Source of the DNA: Trinickia mobilis | GTDB taxonomy: Bacteria > Pseudomonadota > Gammaproteobacteria > Burkholderiales > Burkholderiaceae | Reading direction: 5' to 3' | DNA: 64,000 nucleotides | NCBI RefSeq assembly: GCF_017315705.1 | Contig: NZ_JAFLRF010000002.1 | Coordinates: 248,001-312,000, forward strand | Shown: positions 1 through 8,368 of the stretch, in pieces | How positions within the stretch are numbered: the stretch's first letter is position 1 | How the letters are laid out: each line of letters begins with the position of its first letter | Translations under genes and position numbers: made by a program | Notes under the pieces: generated by a model | The model's database searches: none | Told to the model about the DNA's origin: nothing | What the model saw: the letters and a program-made list of their open reading frames with translations, nothing else

Positions 1-37
1 GCATCACGAGTGAACCCTATGCAATCGGCGCCCTCCG

Positions 38-2305
38 TTACGCCCGCTTCAAGACTGCGCTATCCACCGGCAACACCCGGATCCGCGTGCCTGTCGCGTT
101 GAAGATCGCGTTGCAGATCGCCGCCGAAGTCGGCGGCACGCCCGGTTCGCCGACACCGCCAGGCGGCGCATCGCTCGGCACGATATACACGTGGGTTTCC
201 GGCACGGAATCGATGCGGGCGACCCGAAAGTCGGTGAAGTTCGACTGCTCAGCCGCGCCGCCGCTGAACGTGAGCTCGCTGTACAGCGTGTTGCCGAGCG
301 CCATCACCACCGCCCCTTCGAACTGCGCGATCACGCGATCGGGATGAACGATACGCCCGCAGTCCACCGCCAGGTCGACACGCGTCACGCGCACCGAGCC
401 GTCGTCGGCCACCTGCACTTGCGCAACCGCGGCGACGTAAGTCAGAAAGCTGCGATGGACCGCAATGCCACGCCCGTGGCGAGCAGGCAACGCAGCGGAC
501 CAGTTCGACCGCACGGCGGCTGCCCGGACCACCGCCGCATAGCGCGCGGTGTCGATCGGATACTCGTCGATCGACGCGCCGTAGTTCGGATAGTCGACTC
601 CCAGCGCGTGCAGGTCGACATGGCGCGGACTGCCCAGCAGCGCGAGCAGATGCTGCACCGGGTCCTGTCCCGCGGCAGCGGCGAGTTCGTCGACGAACGA
701 GCCCTGTGCGAAGCCGTGCGGAATGTTGTACACCGAGCGATACCAGCCGATCCGCGTATGCGCCGTCGCCGCGCCATTCTCGCACTGCACGTTGGCGACT
801 TCATAAGGCATGTCGGTCACGCCCTGCCCCAGTTCGCCCGCTGAACCATAGACCACGTTCGGCGTAAACGTCGAACCGATCGACGGAAACACGCTCCGGT
901 GCAGCCACGCAATCGTCTTGCCCTGCGCATCGAGTCCGCCTTCCATGTGCTGCGCACACACGGCATGGAAGTAGTCGTTGCGGATGTCGTCCTCACGTGT
1001 CCACGTCAGCTTGACCGGTGCGCCGGCTTCGCGCGACAGGAATGCCGCCTCGGCCACATAGTCCGGCTTCGACTTGCGGCCGAAGCCGCCGCCGAGCAAC
1101 GTGACGTTGATCGTGACCGCCTGTTCGTCCAGGCCGAGCACCTGTGCGACCGTCGTGCGCGCTTGCTGCGGGTTCTGCGTGGCAGTCCATACCTCGACCG
1201 CGCCGTTCGCGAACGACGCAGTCGCGGCAAGCGGCTCCATCGCCGCGTGGGCCAGGTGCGGCACGTAGTAGTCCGCCGACACGCGTCTTGCGGCGTGCCT
1301 TAGCGCGCCCGCGGTATCGCCGTTGTTGCGCACGACCTTCCCCGGCTGCCGCGCGGTATCTTCGAGCATCTTGCGATACGCGCGGCTATCGTAGCCGCCG
1401 TTCGGCCCGAGGTCCCATACGAGCTTCAGTTGCCGGCGCCCCTCCTGCGCTGCCCACGTATTGGTCGCCACTACCGCGACGCCGCCCAACGGCCGAAAGC
1501 CGGCAGGCAGCGGCGCCGCGGGAATGCGCACGATGTGCAGCACGCCGGGCACCTTCATCGCTTCGGTCGAATCGACGCTCTTGAGCGTTGCGCCGTACAC
1601 GGGCGAGCGCTCGACCGACGCGTAAGTCATCCCGGGCAACACGACGTCGATGCCGTACGTCGCACGGCCATGCACGATGTCGTCGAGATCGACGATGGGC
1701 AGCGACTTGCCGATATAGCGCCACGTGTCCTCGTTTTTCAGCTGCAACGTGTCGCGCGCCGGCACCGGCTGCCGCGCGGCCGCCGCCGCGAGCGCGCCAT
1801 ATGAAAGGCGCCGCCCGCTTGCCGCGTGCACCACATGGCCGGGCTCGGTCCCGCAGCTCGCCGGCGCCACTCGCCACTGGAGCGCGGCGGCCGCTACCAG
1901 CATCTGCCGCGCGGAGCCGCCCGCTTCGCGCAACGGCTGGAAGAACTGGCGGATACTGCGCGAGCCATCGGTGTTCTGGTCGCCGTACTTCGCATTGCCT
2001 TGCGCCTGCACCACTTTGACGGTGCTCCAGTCGGCATCGAGCTCGTCGGCAAGAATCATCGCGAGGCTGGTGCGGATGCCTGTCCCCATCTCGGAGCGAT
2101 GCACGACCAGCACGACCTCGCCCGACGGCGCCACCGACACATAGACGTTCGGTTCAAACACGGCTTTGACACCGCTCGCCGAAGTCAGCGGGCTTGCCGC
2201 CATCGCCATACGCGCGCCGCCGATATGCAGGCCCAGCACGATCCCGCCCGCCAATGTGCCCTTCAGTACCCGGCGTCGGCTGAGATTGACGATTTCGTCG
2301 GTCAC
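38..2305 (-). CDS. Periplasmic molybdenum hydroxylase, molybdopterin-binding subunit (IorB/xanthine dehydrogenase type)
   Basis: Large catalytic subunit (755 aa) of a xanthine dehydrogenase-family hydroxylase, closest in layout to isoquinoline 1-oxidoreductase beta subunits; these oxidise N-heterocycles or aldehydes. Seen: a twin-arginine signal (SRRRVLK, residues 9-15) with a hydrophobic stretch to about 36, a GGGFGRK molybdopterin-loop motif near residue 405, and the catalytic glutamate motif GVGEPG with Glu at 720. I chose the GTG at 2305 because GGGAGG lies just upstream and the Tat signal follows at once; the frame stays open to 2647 only by reading through repeats. Partner is the [2Fe-2S] subunit upstream. 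The substrate is not determinable from sequence. Confidence 0.88.
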   Translation of the reverse strand: MTDEIVNLSRRRVLKGTLAGGIVLGLHIGGARMAMAASPLTSASGVKAVFEPNVYVSVAPSGEVVLVVHRSEMGTGIRTSLAMILADELDADWSTVKVVQAQGNAKYGDQNTDGSRSIRQFFQPLREAGGSARQMLVAAAALQWRVAPASCGTEPGHVVHAASGRRLSYGALAAAAARQPVPARDTLQLKNEDTWRYIGKSLPIVDLDDIVHGRATYGIDVVLPGMTYASVERSPVYGATLKSVDSTEAMKVPGVLHIVRIPAAPLPAGFRPLGGVAVVATNTWAAQEGRRQLKLVWDLGPNGGYDSRAYRKMLEDTARQPGKVVRNNGDTAGALRHAARRVSADYYVPHLAHAAMEPLAATASFANGAVEVWTATQNPQQARTTVAQVLGLDEQAVTINVTLLGGGFGRKSKPDYVAEAAFLSREAGAPVKLTWTREDDIRNDYFHAVCAQHMEGGLDAQGKTIAWLHRSVFPSIGSTFTPNVVYGSAGELGQGVTDMPYEVANVQCENGAATAHTRIGWYRSVYNIPHGFAQGSFVDELAAAAGQDPVQHLLALLGSPRHVDLHALGVDYPNYGASIDEYPIDTARYAAVVRAAAVRSNWSAALPARHGRGIAVHRSFLTYVAAVAQVQVADDGSVRVTRVDLAVDCGRIVHPDRVIAQFEGAVVMALGNTLYSELTFSGGAAEQSNFTDFRVARIDSVPETHVYIVPSDAPPGGVGEPGVPPTSAAICNAIFNATGTRIRVLPVDSAVLKRA

Positions 2306-2469
2306 GATGCCTCCCGCTGGGCCGCCCCGAGGGAGGCATCCGCCCCCTCGGGGGGCAGCGAACGTAAGTGAGCGTGGGGGCGGTTCATTTTCTCCCGCTG
2401 GGCCGCCCCGAGGGAGGCATCCGCCCCCTCGGGGGGCAGCGAACGTAAGTGAGCGTGGGGGCGGTTCAT
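2302..2469 (-). repeat. Tandem 81-bp repeat forming a coupled 55-codon mini-ORF
   Basis: Two copies of a 78-bp unit (2311-2388 and 2392-2469, period 81 bp) lie between the two hydroxylase subunit genes. Each copy contains CCGCCCCGAGGGAGGC and CCCCCTCGGGGGGCAGC arms. On the minus strand each reads in frame as [15 protein letters not shown] and onward, giving a 55-codon ORF. Its ATG overlaps the stop of the [2Fe-2S] gene (TGATG) and its TGA overlaps the GTG of the large subunit (GTGA). I recognise the translated unit as a dispersed intergenic repeat of Burkholderiales genomes. Whether the peptide is made is unknown; the coupling geometry would let ribosomes pass through the repeat. Confidence 0.85.
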
Positions 2470-2918
2470 CATGCTTGCTCCGCCGCGGCCTTGATCGCAG
2501 CCTTGATGCGTTGATAGGTGCCGCAGCGGCAGACATTGCCGGACATCGCATCGACAATCTGCTCGTCGCTCGGCCTCGGCGTCTGTTTGAGCAGCGACGC
2601 GGCCTGCATGATCTGACCAGGCTGACAATAGCCGCACTGCGGCACATTCGCCGCTTTCCACGCTCGCTGCACCGGATGCTCGCCGCCTTTGCTCAAGCCT
2701 TCGATCGTCGTCACCGGCTTGCCCTGTACATCCGCCAGTGACGTGACGCACGAGCGCACCGCAACGCCATCCAGATGCACGGTGCACGCGCCGCATGCGC
2801 CCACGCCGCAGCCGAACTTGGTGCCATGCAGCCCCAACAGGTCACGCACGGCCCATAACAGCGGCATGTTTGCGTCGGCGTCGACTTTGCGATGCACGCC
2901 ATTCACAATCAGCTCCAT
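2469..2918 (-). CDS. [2Fe-2S]-binding subunit of molybdenum hydroxylase (IorA type)
   Basis: Electron-transfer subunit (149 aa) carrying two [2Fe-2S] clusters, passing electrons from the molybdenum centre of the downstream subunit to an external acceptor. Seen: plant-type cluster cysteines C37, C42, C45 and C57 (CGVGACGAC core) and the second set C95, C98, C130 and C132 ([12 protein letters not shown]). The ATG at 2918 is preceded by ATGGAGTGAACTG, whose GGAG is well placed; an upstream in-frame start would only add an unconserved tail. No signal peptide is present, as in IorA, which is thought to travel through Tat with its partner. Confidence 0.9.
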   Translation of the reverse strand: MELIVNGVHRKVDADANMPLLWAVRDLLGLHGTKFGCGVGACGACTVHLDGVAVRSCVTSLADVQGKPVTTIEGLSKGGEHPVQRAWKAANVPQCGYCQPGQIMQAASLLKQTPRPSDEQIVDAMSGNVCRCGTYQRIKAAIKAAAEQA

Positions 2919-3090
2919 CAGTTCACTCCATGTTGTCGGCGTTCGCGGCACCCGGCGGCGCTGCTTAGCATCGCCTTACCTGCGCACGCCGTTCACGCTC
3001 TTGCCTGATAACCGCTGCACCAGCCCGAGCCGCTCACCTGCTTTGCGCCGAACAGCGCGTCGACGGGCTCGCATGTTCGATGGCGCCCTG

Positions 3091-4089
3091 TCACGCTGCG
3101 AGCGCGCGTTGCGGCGGCGCCATGAACTCAGGACCGACCGGGTCCTTGATGAAGTGCGCGACAATCGCGTCGATCTGCTCGAACGCCTGCTCGTCGAGGT
3201 GCCAGCCGAACGCCTCTTCGATTCCGTCCAGTTGTGCCGGGCGGCGTGCGCCCCACAGCGCGATCGTCGGGCCGCGGTCCAGCACCCAGCGCACCGCGAG
3301 CGCGAGCACCGACTTGTCGAAGCGATCGCGCGCGAACGCATTCAGCGCGGCCACGGCCGCGACATACTGCTCGCGGCGCGGCTCGCGAAACTTCGGGTCG
3401 CGCTGACGCAGATCGTCGCCCTCGAAGCGCGTCCCGGCGTCGATGCGTCCCGCCAGCAGCCCGCGGCACAGCGCGCCATAGGCAAGCGCAACGAGGCCAT
3501 GCTGCTTGGCATACGGCAGCACGTCTTGGTCGATATCGCGCTCGAACAGGTTGTACGGCGGCTGCGTGGTCGCGAGCGGCGCGACGCGCCGGAACGCATC
3601 CATTTGCGCAGGCGAGAAATTGCTGACGCCCAATGCCCGCACCTTGCCCGCGCGGCGCAGATCGTCCAGCACCGCGGCGGTCTCTTCGATCGGCACGAGC
3701 GGATCCGGCCAGTGAACCTGGTACAAGTCGATGTAATCCGTCCGCAAGCGACGCAGCGTATCCTCTACTTCTTGACGAATGCGCGCGGGCGACGAATTGC
3801 GGAACACGCCGCCGTCGCGCCATTCCAATGCGACCTTGGTCGCGATGACCGCCTTGTGCCGATACCCGTCGGCCAGCGCCTTGCCCACGATCTCTTCCGA
3901 GACGCCGAAGCCGTACACCGGCGCGGTGTCGACCAGATTGACGCCGCTGTCGAGCGCCCGGCGAATCACCGCGATAGACGCTTTCTCGTCGGTGCCTCCC
4001 CACATCCATCCGCCGATCGCCCAGGTGCCGAGGCCGATGCGTGAGACGGGTGTCGTTAAACCTTCAATTGCGATTGTTTCGATAGTCAT
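3091..4089 (-). CDS. Aldo/keto reductase
   Basis: NADPH-dependent aldo/keto reductase of 332 aa, a cytosolic TIM-barrel enzyme of the AKR superfamily. The catalytic tetrad is complete: D55 (NLVDTAPVYG), Y59, K85 (IATKVAL) and H126 (YQVHWPDP). The ATG at 4089 gives the normal N-terminus; the longer frame to 4140 adds 17 residues with no homology. It is divergent from an HxlR regulator 145 bp away, a common arrangement where the regulator senses an electrophile or quinone handled by the reductase. The physiological carbonyl substrate cannot be told from sequence. Confidence 0.88.
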   Translation of the reverse strand: MTIETIAIEGLTTPVSRIGLGTWAIGGWMWGGTDEKASIAVIRRALDSGVNLVDTAPVYGFGVSEEIVGKALADGYRHKAVIATKVALEWRDGGVFRNSSPARIRQEVEDTLRRLRTDYIDLYQVHWPDPLVPIEETAAVLDDLRRAGKVRALGVSNFSPAQMDAFRRVAPLATTQPPYNLFERDIDQDVLPYAKQHGLVALAYGALCRGLLAGRIDAGTRFEGDDLRQRDPKFREPRREQYVAAVAALNAFARDRFDKSVLALAVRWVLDRGPTIALWGARRPAQLDGIEEAFGWHLDEQAFEQIDAIVAHFIKDPVGPEFMAPPQRALAA

Positions 4090-4234
4090 GTGGAGCTCTC
4101 TGATCAAAGCAGCGCATCGTGGTCGAATGCGATCTGTCAAACCGCGCCGAGCCCGACGGACGGGCAGGCGAACCGATTATTTCAGCGGCATCCGCCGCTC
4201 ACAAGAAGGCACCTGACGGTTTCATACTTTCCCC

Positions 4235-4621
4235 ATGGAAACAAATTGCTGCGACGGCGCTAACGCGCACGAGAACCCGCAAAAAAAAACCGATGACCTT
4301 GCGCGAAACATCATCGAGCAGATCGCGGACAAGTGGACGATCCTCGTCATCGACGCGCTCGGCACTCACGGCGAGATGCGTTTTTCGCGGCTGCGCGATG
4401 AGGTCGCGGGCGTAAGCCAGAAGATGCTCACCAAGACGCTGAGGCAGCTCGAGCGCGACGGCCTCGTTTCGCGCTACGTGCATCCGGTGATACCGCCGCG
4501 GGTCGACTACCAGCTGACGCCGCTGGGGCGCAGCCTGCTCGACAAGATCTGCGGGATATGGGACTGGGTCGAGGCCCATATGAGTGAGATGGAACGGGCG
4601 CGCCGCGAGTTCGACCATTGA
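4235..4621 (+). CDS. HxlR-family transcriptional regulator
   Basis: Small winged-helix regulator (128 aa) of the HxlR/DUF24 type. Typical HxlR stretches are visible: DKWTILVIDAL at about 31-41, RFSRLRDEVAGVSQKMLTKTL at about 49-69, LERDGLVSR at about 72-80 and DYQLTPLGRSL at about 90-100. Cysteines at positions 5 and 6 could be redox-active, as in members that sense quinones or aldehydes, but this is inference. It is transcribed away from the aldo/keto reductase and probably controls it. The ribosome-binding site is poor. The start is accepted because it gives a full-length family member. Confidence 0.88.
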   Translation: METNCCDGANAHENPQKKTDDLARNIIEQIADKWTILVIDALGTHGEMRFSRLRDEVAGVSQKMLTKTLRQLERDGLVSRYVHPVIPPRVDYQLTPLGRSLLDKICGIWDWVEAHMSEMERARREFDH

Positions 4622-4793
4622 CGGCGGTCGGAATCGGCGCGCCAAGCATCGTGCAGCTTTGTCGGTCTATGTCACGGTTTTGTCATCCCCCTCGGTTCAA
4701 ATCATTCCCTAGCTGCGCCATGTAGGGAGCAAGCCATGCCGGAAATGTCGGCCGGACAGCATGCGTCACGCTCCAAATTGTCGCGCCCCTATA

Positions 4794-4811
4794 CATCTAG
4801 ACGTTTAGATG
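4794..4811. promoter_or_regulatory. Palindromic operator, copy 1 (CATCTAGACGTTTAGATG)
   Basis: An 18-bp imperfect palindrome (16 of 18 positions symmetrical), followed directly by another TAGATG half-site at 4814-4819. The consensus of the three copies in this region is CATCTAGACGTCTAGATG. Read as tandem octamers it resembles MetJ boxes (AGACGTCT), although MetJ is not expected in betaproteobacteria. Its cognate regulator is not identified. Confidence 0.55.
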
Positions 4812-4929
4812 CCTAGATGAATCGTCCGGCAGCAGCACTGCGCTGGGGCCGACACGCATATGGAGCATGTCGATGCTGATCAGGAACGCCGGCTTCGTCA
4901 CGCGGGACGAAGCCGGCGGGCGATCCATT

Positions 4930-4947
4930 CATCTAGACGTCTCCATA
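4930..4947. promoter_or_regulatory. Operator, copy 2 (CATCTAGACGTC half plus degenerate half)
   Basis: Shares the 12 bp CATCTAGACGTC with the consensus and contains a full AGACGTCT octamer at 4935-4942. It lies about 150 bp upstream of the phnD-like start, 136 bp after copy 1. The right half (TCCATA) is degenerate. Confidence 0.5.
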
Positions 4948-5001
4948 CATACACCAATGTGCCACATGAGATTCTTAGAATGCGTCAGGTTGGACAATTG
5001 G

Positions 5002-5044
5002 CCTGCGTCGATTACCTGCGCAGGAGGCAAGCCTGGAGACAGGC
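5002..5044 (+). promoter_or_regulatory. Candidate structured mRNA leader with two hairpins
   Basis: Two stems lie 50-92 nt before the phnD-like start. The first is CCTGCG / CGCAGG (5002-5007 and 5019-5024). The second is GCCTG-GAGA-CAGGC (5031-5044), a five-pair stem closed by a GNRA-type tetraloop. I do not recognise a riboswitch class. The stems could equally be chance structure in GC-rich DNA. Confidence 0.3.
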
Positions 5045-5093
5045 AGGGGTCGTTGAACGAGTTGGCACACTTGAAACATAACTTGAGGTAAAT

Positions 5094-5993
5094 ATGAAGG
5101 TATCCAAACTTTTAGCTGCCGCGGCGTTCGCCACGGGTCTCGTCTCCGGTGCAGCCCATGCAGCCGGCACCTGTCCGAACAACGGCGTGGTCCGCTTCGG
5201 CGTCGAGCCGTACGAATCGGCGCAGCGCATGCTGCCCGTCTATACCGACCTCGCAAAGCTGATCGGCGACAAGCTCGGATGCACGGTACAACTCTACGTC
5301 GCAACCAGCTACAACGCCGAAATCGAGGCGATGCGCAACAACAAGCTTGAGATCGGAGAATTCGGCCCGCTCGGCTACGTGCTCGCGCACCAGGTCGCGC
5401 ACGCCGACGCCGTTGCCACGTTTGCAGGCGACGACGGCAAGCCGGCCACCTACTACGCCTCCATCGTCACGTGGCCCGGCTCCGGCATCAAGACGGTGGC
5501 CGACACCAACGGCCGTTCGTTCGCCTATGCCGATCCGGCGTCCACGTCCGGCCACTTGTTTCCCGCCTACGGTCTGCGCAAGAACGGCGTCGACCCGGAC
5601 AAGGGCGTGAAGGCGATCTACGCGGGCAGCCACACGGCATCGTTCGAGGCACTGCGCAATCACAAGGTCGACGCGGGTGAGTTGAACAGCGAAGAAATCG
5701 CCAGCGCCAAGCTGCACAACGAGTTCGATCCTTCGGCCTACGTGACGCTGTGGCAATCGGACCCGATCCCGCTCGACCCGCTGGCAGTGCGCGGGGACTT
5801 GCCCGCTGATTTCAAGGCGCGTTTGGCAAGCGTGCTGGGTTCGCTCGATCTGCATCAATTGCCCGAGGCCGACCAGAAGTTCCTCGCGGCGAACGAAAAC
5901 CCGGAGCTCAGGACCGTGCCGCAAACGGATGCTGCTTACAACCAGATTCGCGATCTGGTTTCTACGCTTCATATCGATCTCGCAAAACTGTGA
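5094..5993 (+). CDS. phnD: Phosphonate/phosphite-type ABC transporter substrate-binding protein (PhnD family)
   Basis: Periplasmic binding protein of 299 aa for an oxidised or reduced phosphorus compound. A cleavable signal peptide is clear (MKVSKLLAAAAF to about AHAA-23). The PhnD/PtxB family ligand loop DPASTSG lies at 147-153. The RBS TTGAGG precedes the ATG. It is the first gene of an operon with the ATPase and permease, whose start overlaps this stop by 4 nt (GTGA). PhnD-family proteins bind 2-aminoethylphosphonate, other phosphonates, phosphite or hypophosphite; which one applies here cannot be read from sequence. No C-P lyase, phosphonatase or phosphite dehydrogenase gene is in the window. 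Confidence 0.88.
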   Translation: MKVSKLLAAAAFATGLVSGAAHAAGTCPNNGVVRFGVEPYESAQRMLPVYTDLAKLIGDKLGCTVQLYVATSYNAEIEAMRNNKLEIGEFGPLGYVLAHQVAHADAVATFAGDDGKPATYYASIVTWPGSGIKTVADTNGRSFAYADPASTSGHLFPAYGLRKNGVDPDKGVKAIYAGSHTASFEALRNHKVDAGELNSEEIASAKLHNEFDPSAYVTLWQSDPIPLDPLAVRGDLPADFKARLASVLGSLDLHQLPEADQKFLAANENPELRTVPQTDAAYNQIRDLVSTLHIDLAKL

Positions 5994-6850
5994 ATACCCT
6001 GTCTAGTCTTTCTGGCGACATCCCGGCGGACCCGGCAGCCGCATTCGCGGCGGCCGGGTCCTCCGGGCCCGGGACAGCCATGCGCACCACGCTCGCGCCA
6101 GGCGTGAAGTTAGCCGTCCACGATCTGACGATGCGTTATGCGAACGGTCATACGGCGCTGCGCAACCTCAACCTGTCGGTCCGTGCCGGCGAGATCGTCG
6201 TGGTGCTGGGCGCCAATGGCAGCGGCAAGTCGACCTTCATGAAGTGCGTGGTCGGACTGAACCGCCCCACTGCCGGTTCGGTCGAGGTTGCCGGACGCAA
6301 TCTGGCCGCGCTCTCGGGCGAAGCCCTGCGGCAGGCGCGTCTGCCGCTCGCACTGATTTCCCAGAACGCGAACCTGGTGAAGCGACGCAGCGTGCTTGCC
6401 AACGTCTGCTGTGGCGCGTTGGGCAGGCACCGGACGCTGGCGACGGCATTCGGGCGTCTCCCACGCGAGGCAATCGAACCCGCGCAGGCCTATTTGGACG
6501 AAGTCGGCTTGCTGCATCTCGCTCGCCAGCGCGCCGGCACGCTCTCGGGCGGACAGGCGCAGCGCGTCGCGGTGGCCCGCGCACTGGCGCAGCGTCCGCA
6601 CGTATTGCTGGCCGACGAGCCAGTCGCCAGCCTGGATCCGGAAGCCGCCGACGAGGTCATGCGGCTGTTGCGCCGCCTCGCCACCGATGATGGCCTCGCG
6701 GTGGTCTGCGTACTGCACCAGCCCGAGCTGGCAATGCGCTATGCCCATCGGCTGGTCGGCCTGCGCCGCAGCCAGTTGGAATTCGATCGGCCGGCTTCGG
6801 AAGTCTCCAGTCAGCAGATCGCGAACCTGTATGTGGGTGAAGCATCGTGA
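5990..6850 (+). CDS. phnC: Phosphonate-type ABC transporter ATP-binding protein (PhnC family)
   Basis: ATPase of the transporter (286 aa), acting on the inner face of the cytoplasmic membrane. Walker A GANGSGKST is at 74-82, the Q-loop near 125, the signature LSGGQ at 185-189 and Walker B VLLADE at 205-210. The GTG at 5990 overlaps the phnD-like stop (GTGA), implying translational coupling. It leaves about 35 extra N-terminal residues rich in Ala, Gly and Pro, and an internal ATG at 6080 would give a more usual length. The stop overlaps the next GTG by 4 nt. Confidence 0.92.
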   Translation: MNTLSSLSGDIPADPAAAFAAAGSSGPGTAMRTTLAPGVKLAVHDLTMRYANGHTALRNLNLSVRAGEIVVVLGANGSGKSTFMKCVVGLNRPTAGSVEVAGRNLAALSGEALRQARLPLALISQNANLVKRRSVLANVCCGALGRHRTLATAFGRLPREAIEPAQAYLDEVGLLHLARQRAGTLSGGQAQRVAVARALAQRPHVLLADEPVASLDPEAADEVMRLLRRLATDDGLAVVCVLHQPELAMRYAHRLVGLRRSQLEFDRPASEVSSQQIANLYVGEAS

Positions 6851-7647
6851 CCAAGGCTCTTGAAATGCGCGGGCCGGCTGTCTCGTCGAGCGCACGCACC
6901 GTATGGTCGGTATGCGCCGCGGTTGTCGCACTTGCGCTGTTCGTGCAGGCATGGATCGTCGTCCAGGCTCGTCCGCAGGATCTGGTGACCGGCGCCCACG
7001 GCATGGCCGATATCATTTCGCGCGCGATGCCGCCGGCGTTCGACCAGTTCGGCCCGAGCCTGTGGGCCGTGCTGGAGACGATCGATCTGGCGATTTTCGG
7101 CACCGTGTTCGGAGTGCTTCTGGCCTTCCCGCTGTCGATCCTCGCCGCAGCGAACGTCACGCCGGCGCGGCCCTTGTACTACGCGTCGCGTGCGCTGATC
7201 GGCGTCACCCGGGCCGTGCCCGACCTGGTCTGGGCGCTGCTGTTCGTCACTGCCGTCGGGCTGGGGCCGTTTCCAGGCGCGCTGGCGCTGGCGGTCCATT
7301 CGGTCGGCATGCTTGGGCGGCTGTTTGCGGAAGTGATCGAGGACATGGATATGGGCCCGGTCGAGGCACTGACGCTGACCGGGGCCGGCCGCTTGCAGGT
7401 ATTGAGCCATGCGGTGGTGCCGGGCGTGTTGCCGTCGCTGCTCGGCATCGGGCTGTTCCGCTTCGACGAAAACCTGCGCTCCTCGCTGGTGCTCGGCTTC
7501 GTCGGCGCGGGCGGGATCGGCTTCCAATTGCTGACCGCGATGAACCTGTTCCAGTATCAGACGGTGTCGTTCCTGCTGATCGCCACCTTCGCACTGGTCA
7601 CTTGCGCCGAACGCGTATCGGCTTACCTGCGCGGCCTGGTCGCGTGA
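6847..7647 (+). CDS. phnE: Phosphonate-type ABC transporter permease (PhnE family)
   Basis: Integral membrane permease of 266 aa with about six hydrophobic segments (first at about 20-40). The cytoplasmic EAA loop that contacts the ATPase is the stretch EALTLTGAGRLQVLSHAVVPG, roughly residues 175-195. It begins with GTG overlapping the phnC-like stop. The three genes make a minimal binding-protein, ATPase and permease set. A single permease gene is enough if it works as a homodimer. Confidence 0.9.
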   Translation: MTKALEMRGPAVSSSARTVWSVCAAVVALALFVQAWIVVQARPQDLVTGAHGMADIISRAMPPAFDQFGPSLWAVLETIDLAIFGTVFGVLLAFPLSILAAANVTPARPLYYASRALIGVTRAVPDLVWALLFVTAVGLGPFPGALALAVHSVGMLGRLFAEVIEDMDMGPVEALTLTGAGRLQVLSHAVVPGVLPSLLGIGLFRFDENLRSSLVLGFVGAGGIGFQLLTAMNLFQYQTVSFLLIATFALVTCAERVSAYLRGLVA

Positions 7648-7674
7648 GTGCGGGCATCGAATTAGAGAGAACTC

Positions 7675-8331
7675 ATGCTTATCAATCATGGCGTCGCCGG
7701 CGACCCCTGGACGCTCGGTCGCGTCCTGTCGGAAGACCCGGAGATACACCCGACGGCGGTAGTTCGCGCGAGCGACTTCGGCCGCTACACCTTTCTTGGC
7801 CCGCGCAGCCATGTCGCCGAATCGGTGCTCGGCGACTACGGCTATGCGATGGGCGACAACCAGATCGCCCACGCGCGCATCGGCAAGTTCGCCAACATCG
7901 CCACCGGCGTGCGGATCAACCCGCCCAACCACCCTTCGTGGCGGGCGACCCACCATCACTTCACCTATCGTTCACGCTCGTACGGACTGTCTCTTGACGA
8001 CGACGCCGACATCTTCCAGTGGCGCGCGCAGGACCGGGTCCAGATCGGTCACGACGTCTGGATCGGCCACGATGCGATCATCATGCCGGGCGTGACCATC
8101 GGCACGGGTGCGGCCGTCGGCTCGGGAGCCGTCGTGACCAAAGACGTGCCGCCTTTCGCGATCGTCGTCGGCGTGCCGGCGCGCGTGCTGCGCTTTCGCG
8201 TCGACGCGCACACGTCGGAACGCCTGCAGCAGATCGCCTGGTGGGACTGGGGCCCCGAGCAGATCGACGCGGCGCTGGCCGATTTCCGCGCGCTCAGTGC
8301 GGTTGAGTTCACCGAGAAGTACGGCCGGTGA
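7675..8331 (+). CDS. Hexapeptide-repeat transferase linked to phosphonate metabolism
   Basis: A 218-aa left-handed beta-helix protein of the acyltransferase hexapeptide family. It matches the subgroup annotated as phosphonate metabolism protein (transferase hexapeptide repeat family), which usually sits in C-P lyase (phn) operons. Hexapeptide turns run from about 20 to 185, for example IGHDVWIGHDAIIMPGVTIG, followed by GVPARVLRF. The gene starts 27 bp after the permease gene with an AGAGAA-type RBS and should be co-transcribed. Its enzymatic role is unproven even in known phn clusters. Finding it beside phnDCE-like genes supports a phosphonate-type substrate for the transporter. Confidence 0.8.
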   Translation: MLINHGVAGDPWTLGRVLSEDPEIHPTAVVRASDFGRYTFLGPRSHVAESVLGDYGYAMGDNQIAHARIGKFANIATGVRINPPNHPSWRATHHHFTYRSRSYGLSLDDDADIFQWRAQDRVQIGHDVWIGHDAIIMPGVTIGTGAAVGSGAVVTKDVPPFAIVVGVPARVLRFRVDAHTSERLQQIAWWDWGPEQIDAALADFRALSAVEFTEKYGR

Positions 8332-8368
8332 CAAGCCGATCCTGACGTGTCATGGCGTCGATTAACTC

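Larger units (their letters stand above)
4622..5093. other. Intergenic control region upstream of the phosphonate-type transporter operon
   Basis: A 472-bp gap without a convincing gene. The short frames at 4860-5091 have no RBS and no recognisable composition. It holds two copies of a CATCTAGACG operator (4794-4811 and 4930-4947), two hairpins in the presumed leader (5002-5024 and 5031-5044), and the ribosome-binding site GAGG of the phnD-like gene just before 5094. Confidence 0.6.

Noticed and set aside
2305-2647. N-terminal extension of the large hydroxylase subunit to 2647
   Set aside because: The frame only stays open through the repeat and the opposite frame of the [2Fe-2S] gene. The Tat signal and RBS place the start at 2305.
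4860-5091. Two overlapping 73-74 codon frames upstream of the phnD-like gene
   Set aside because: No RBS, unlikely composition, and they overlap operator and leader elements. Treated as intergenic.
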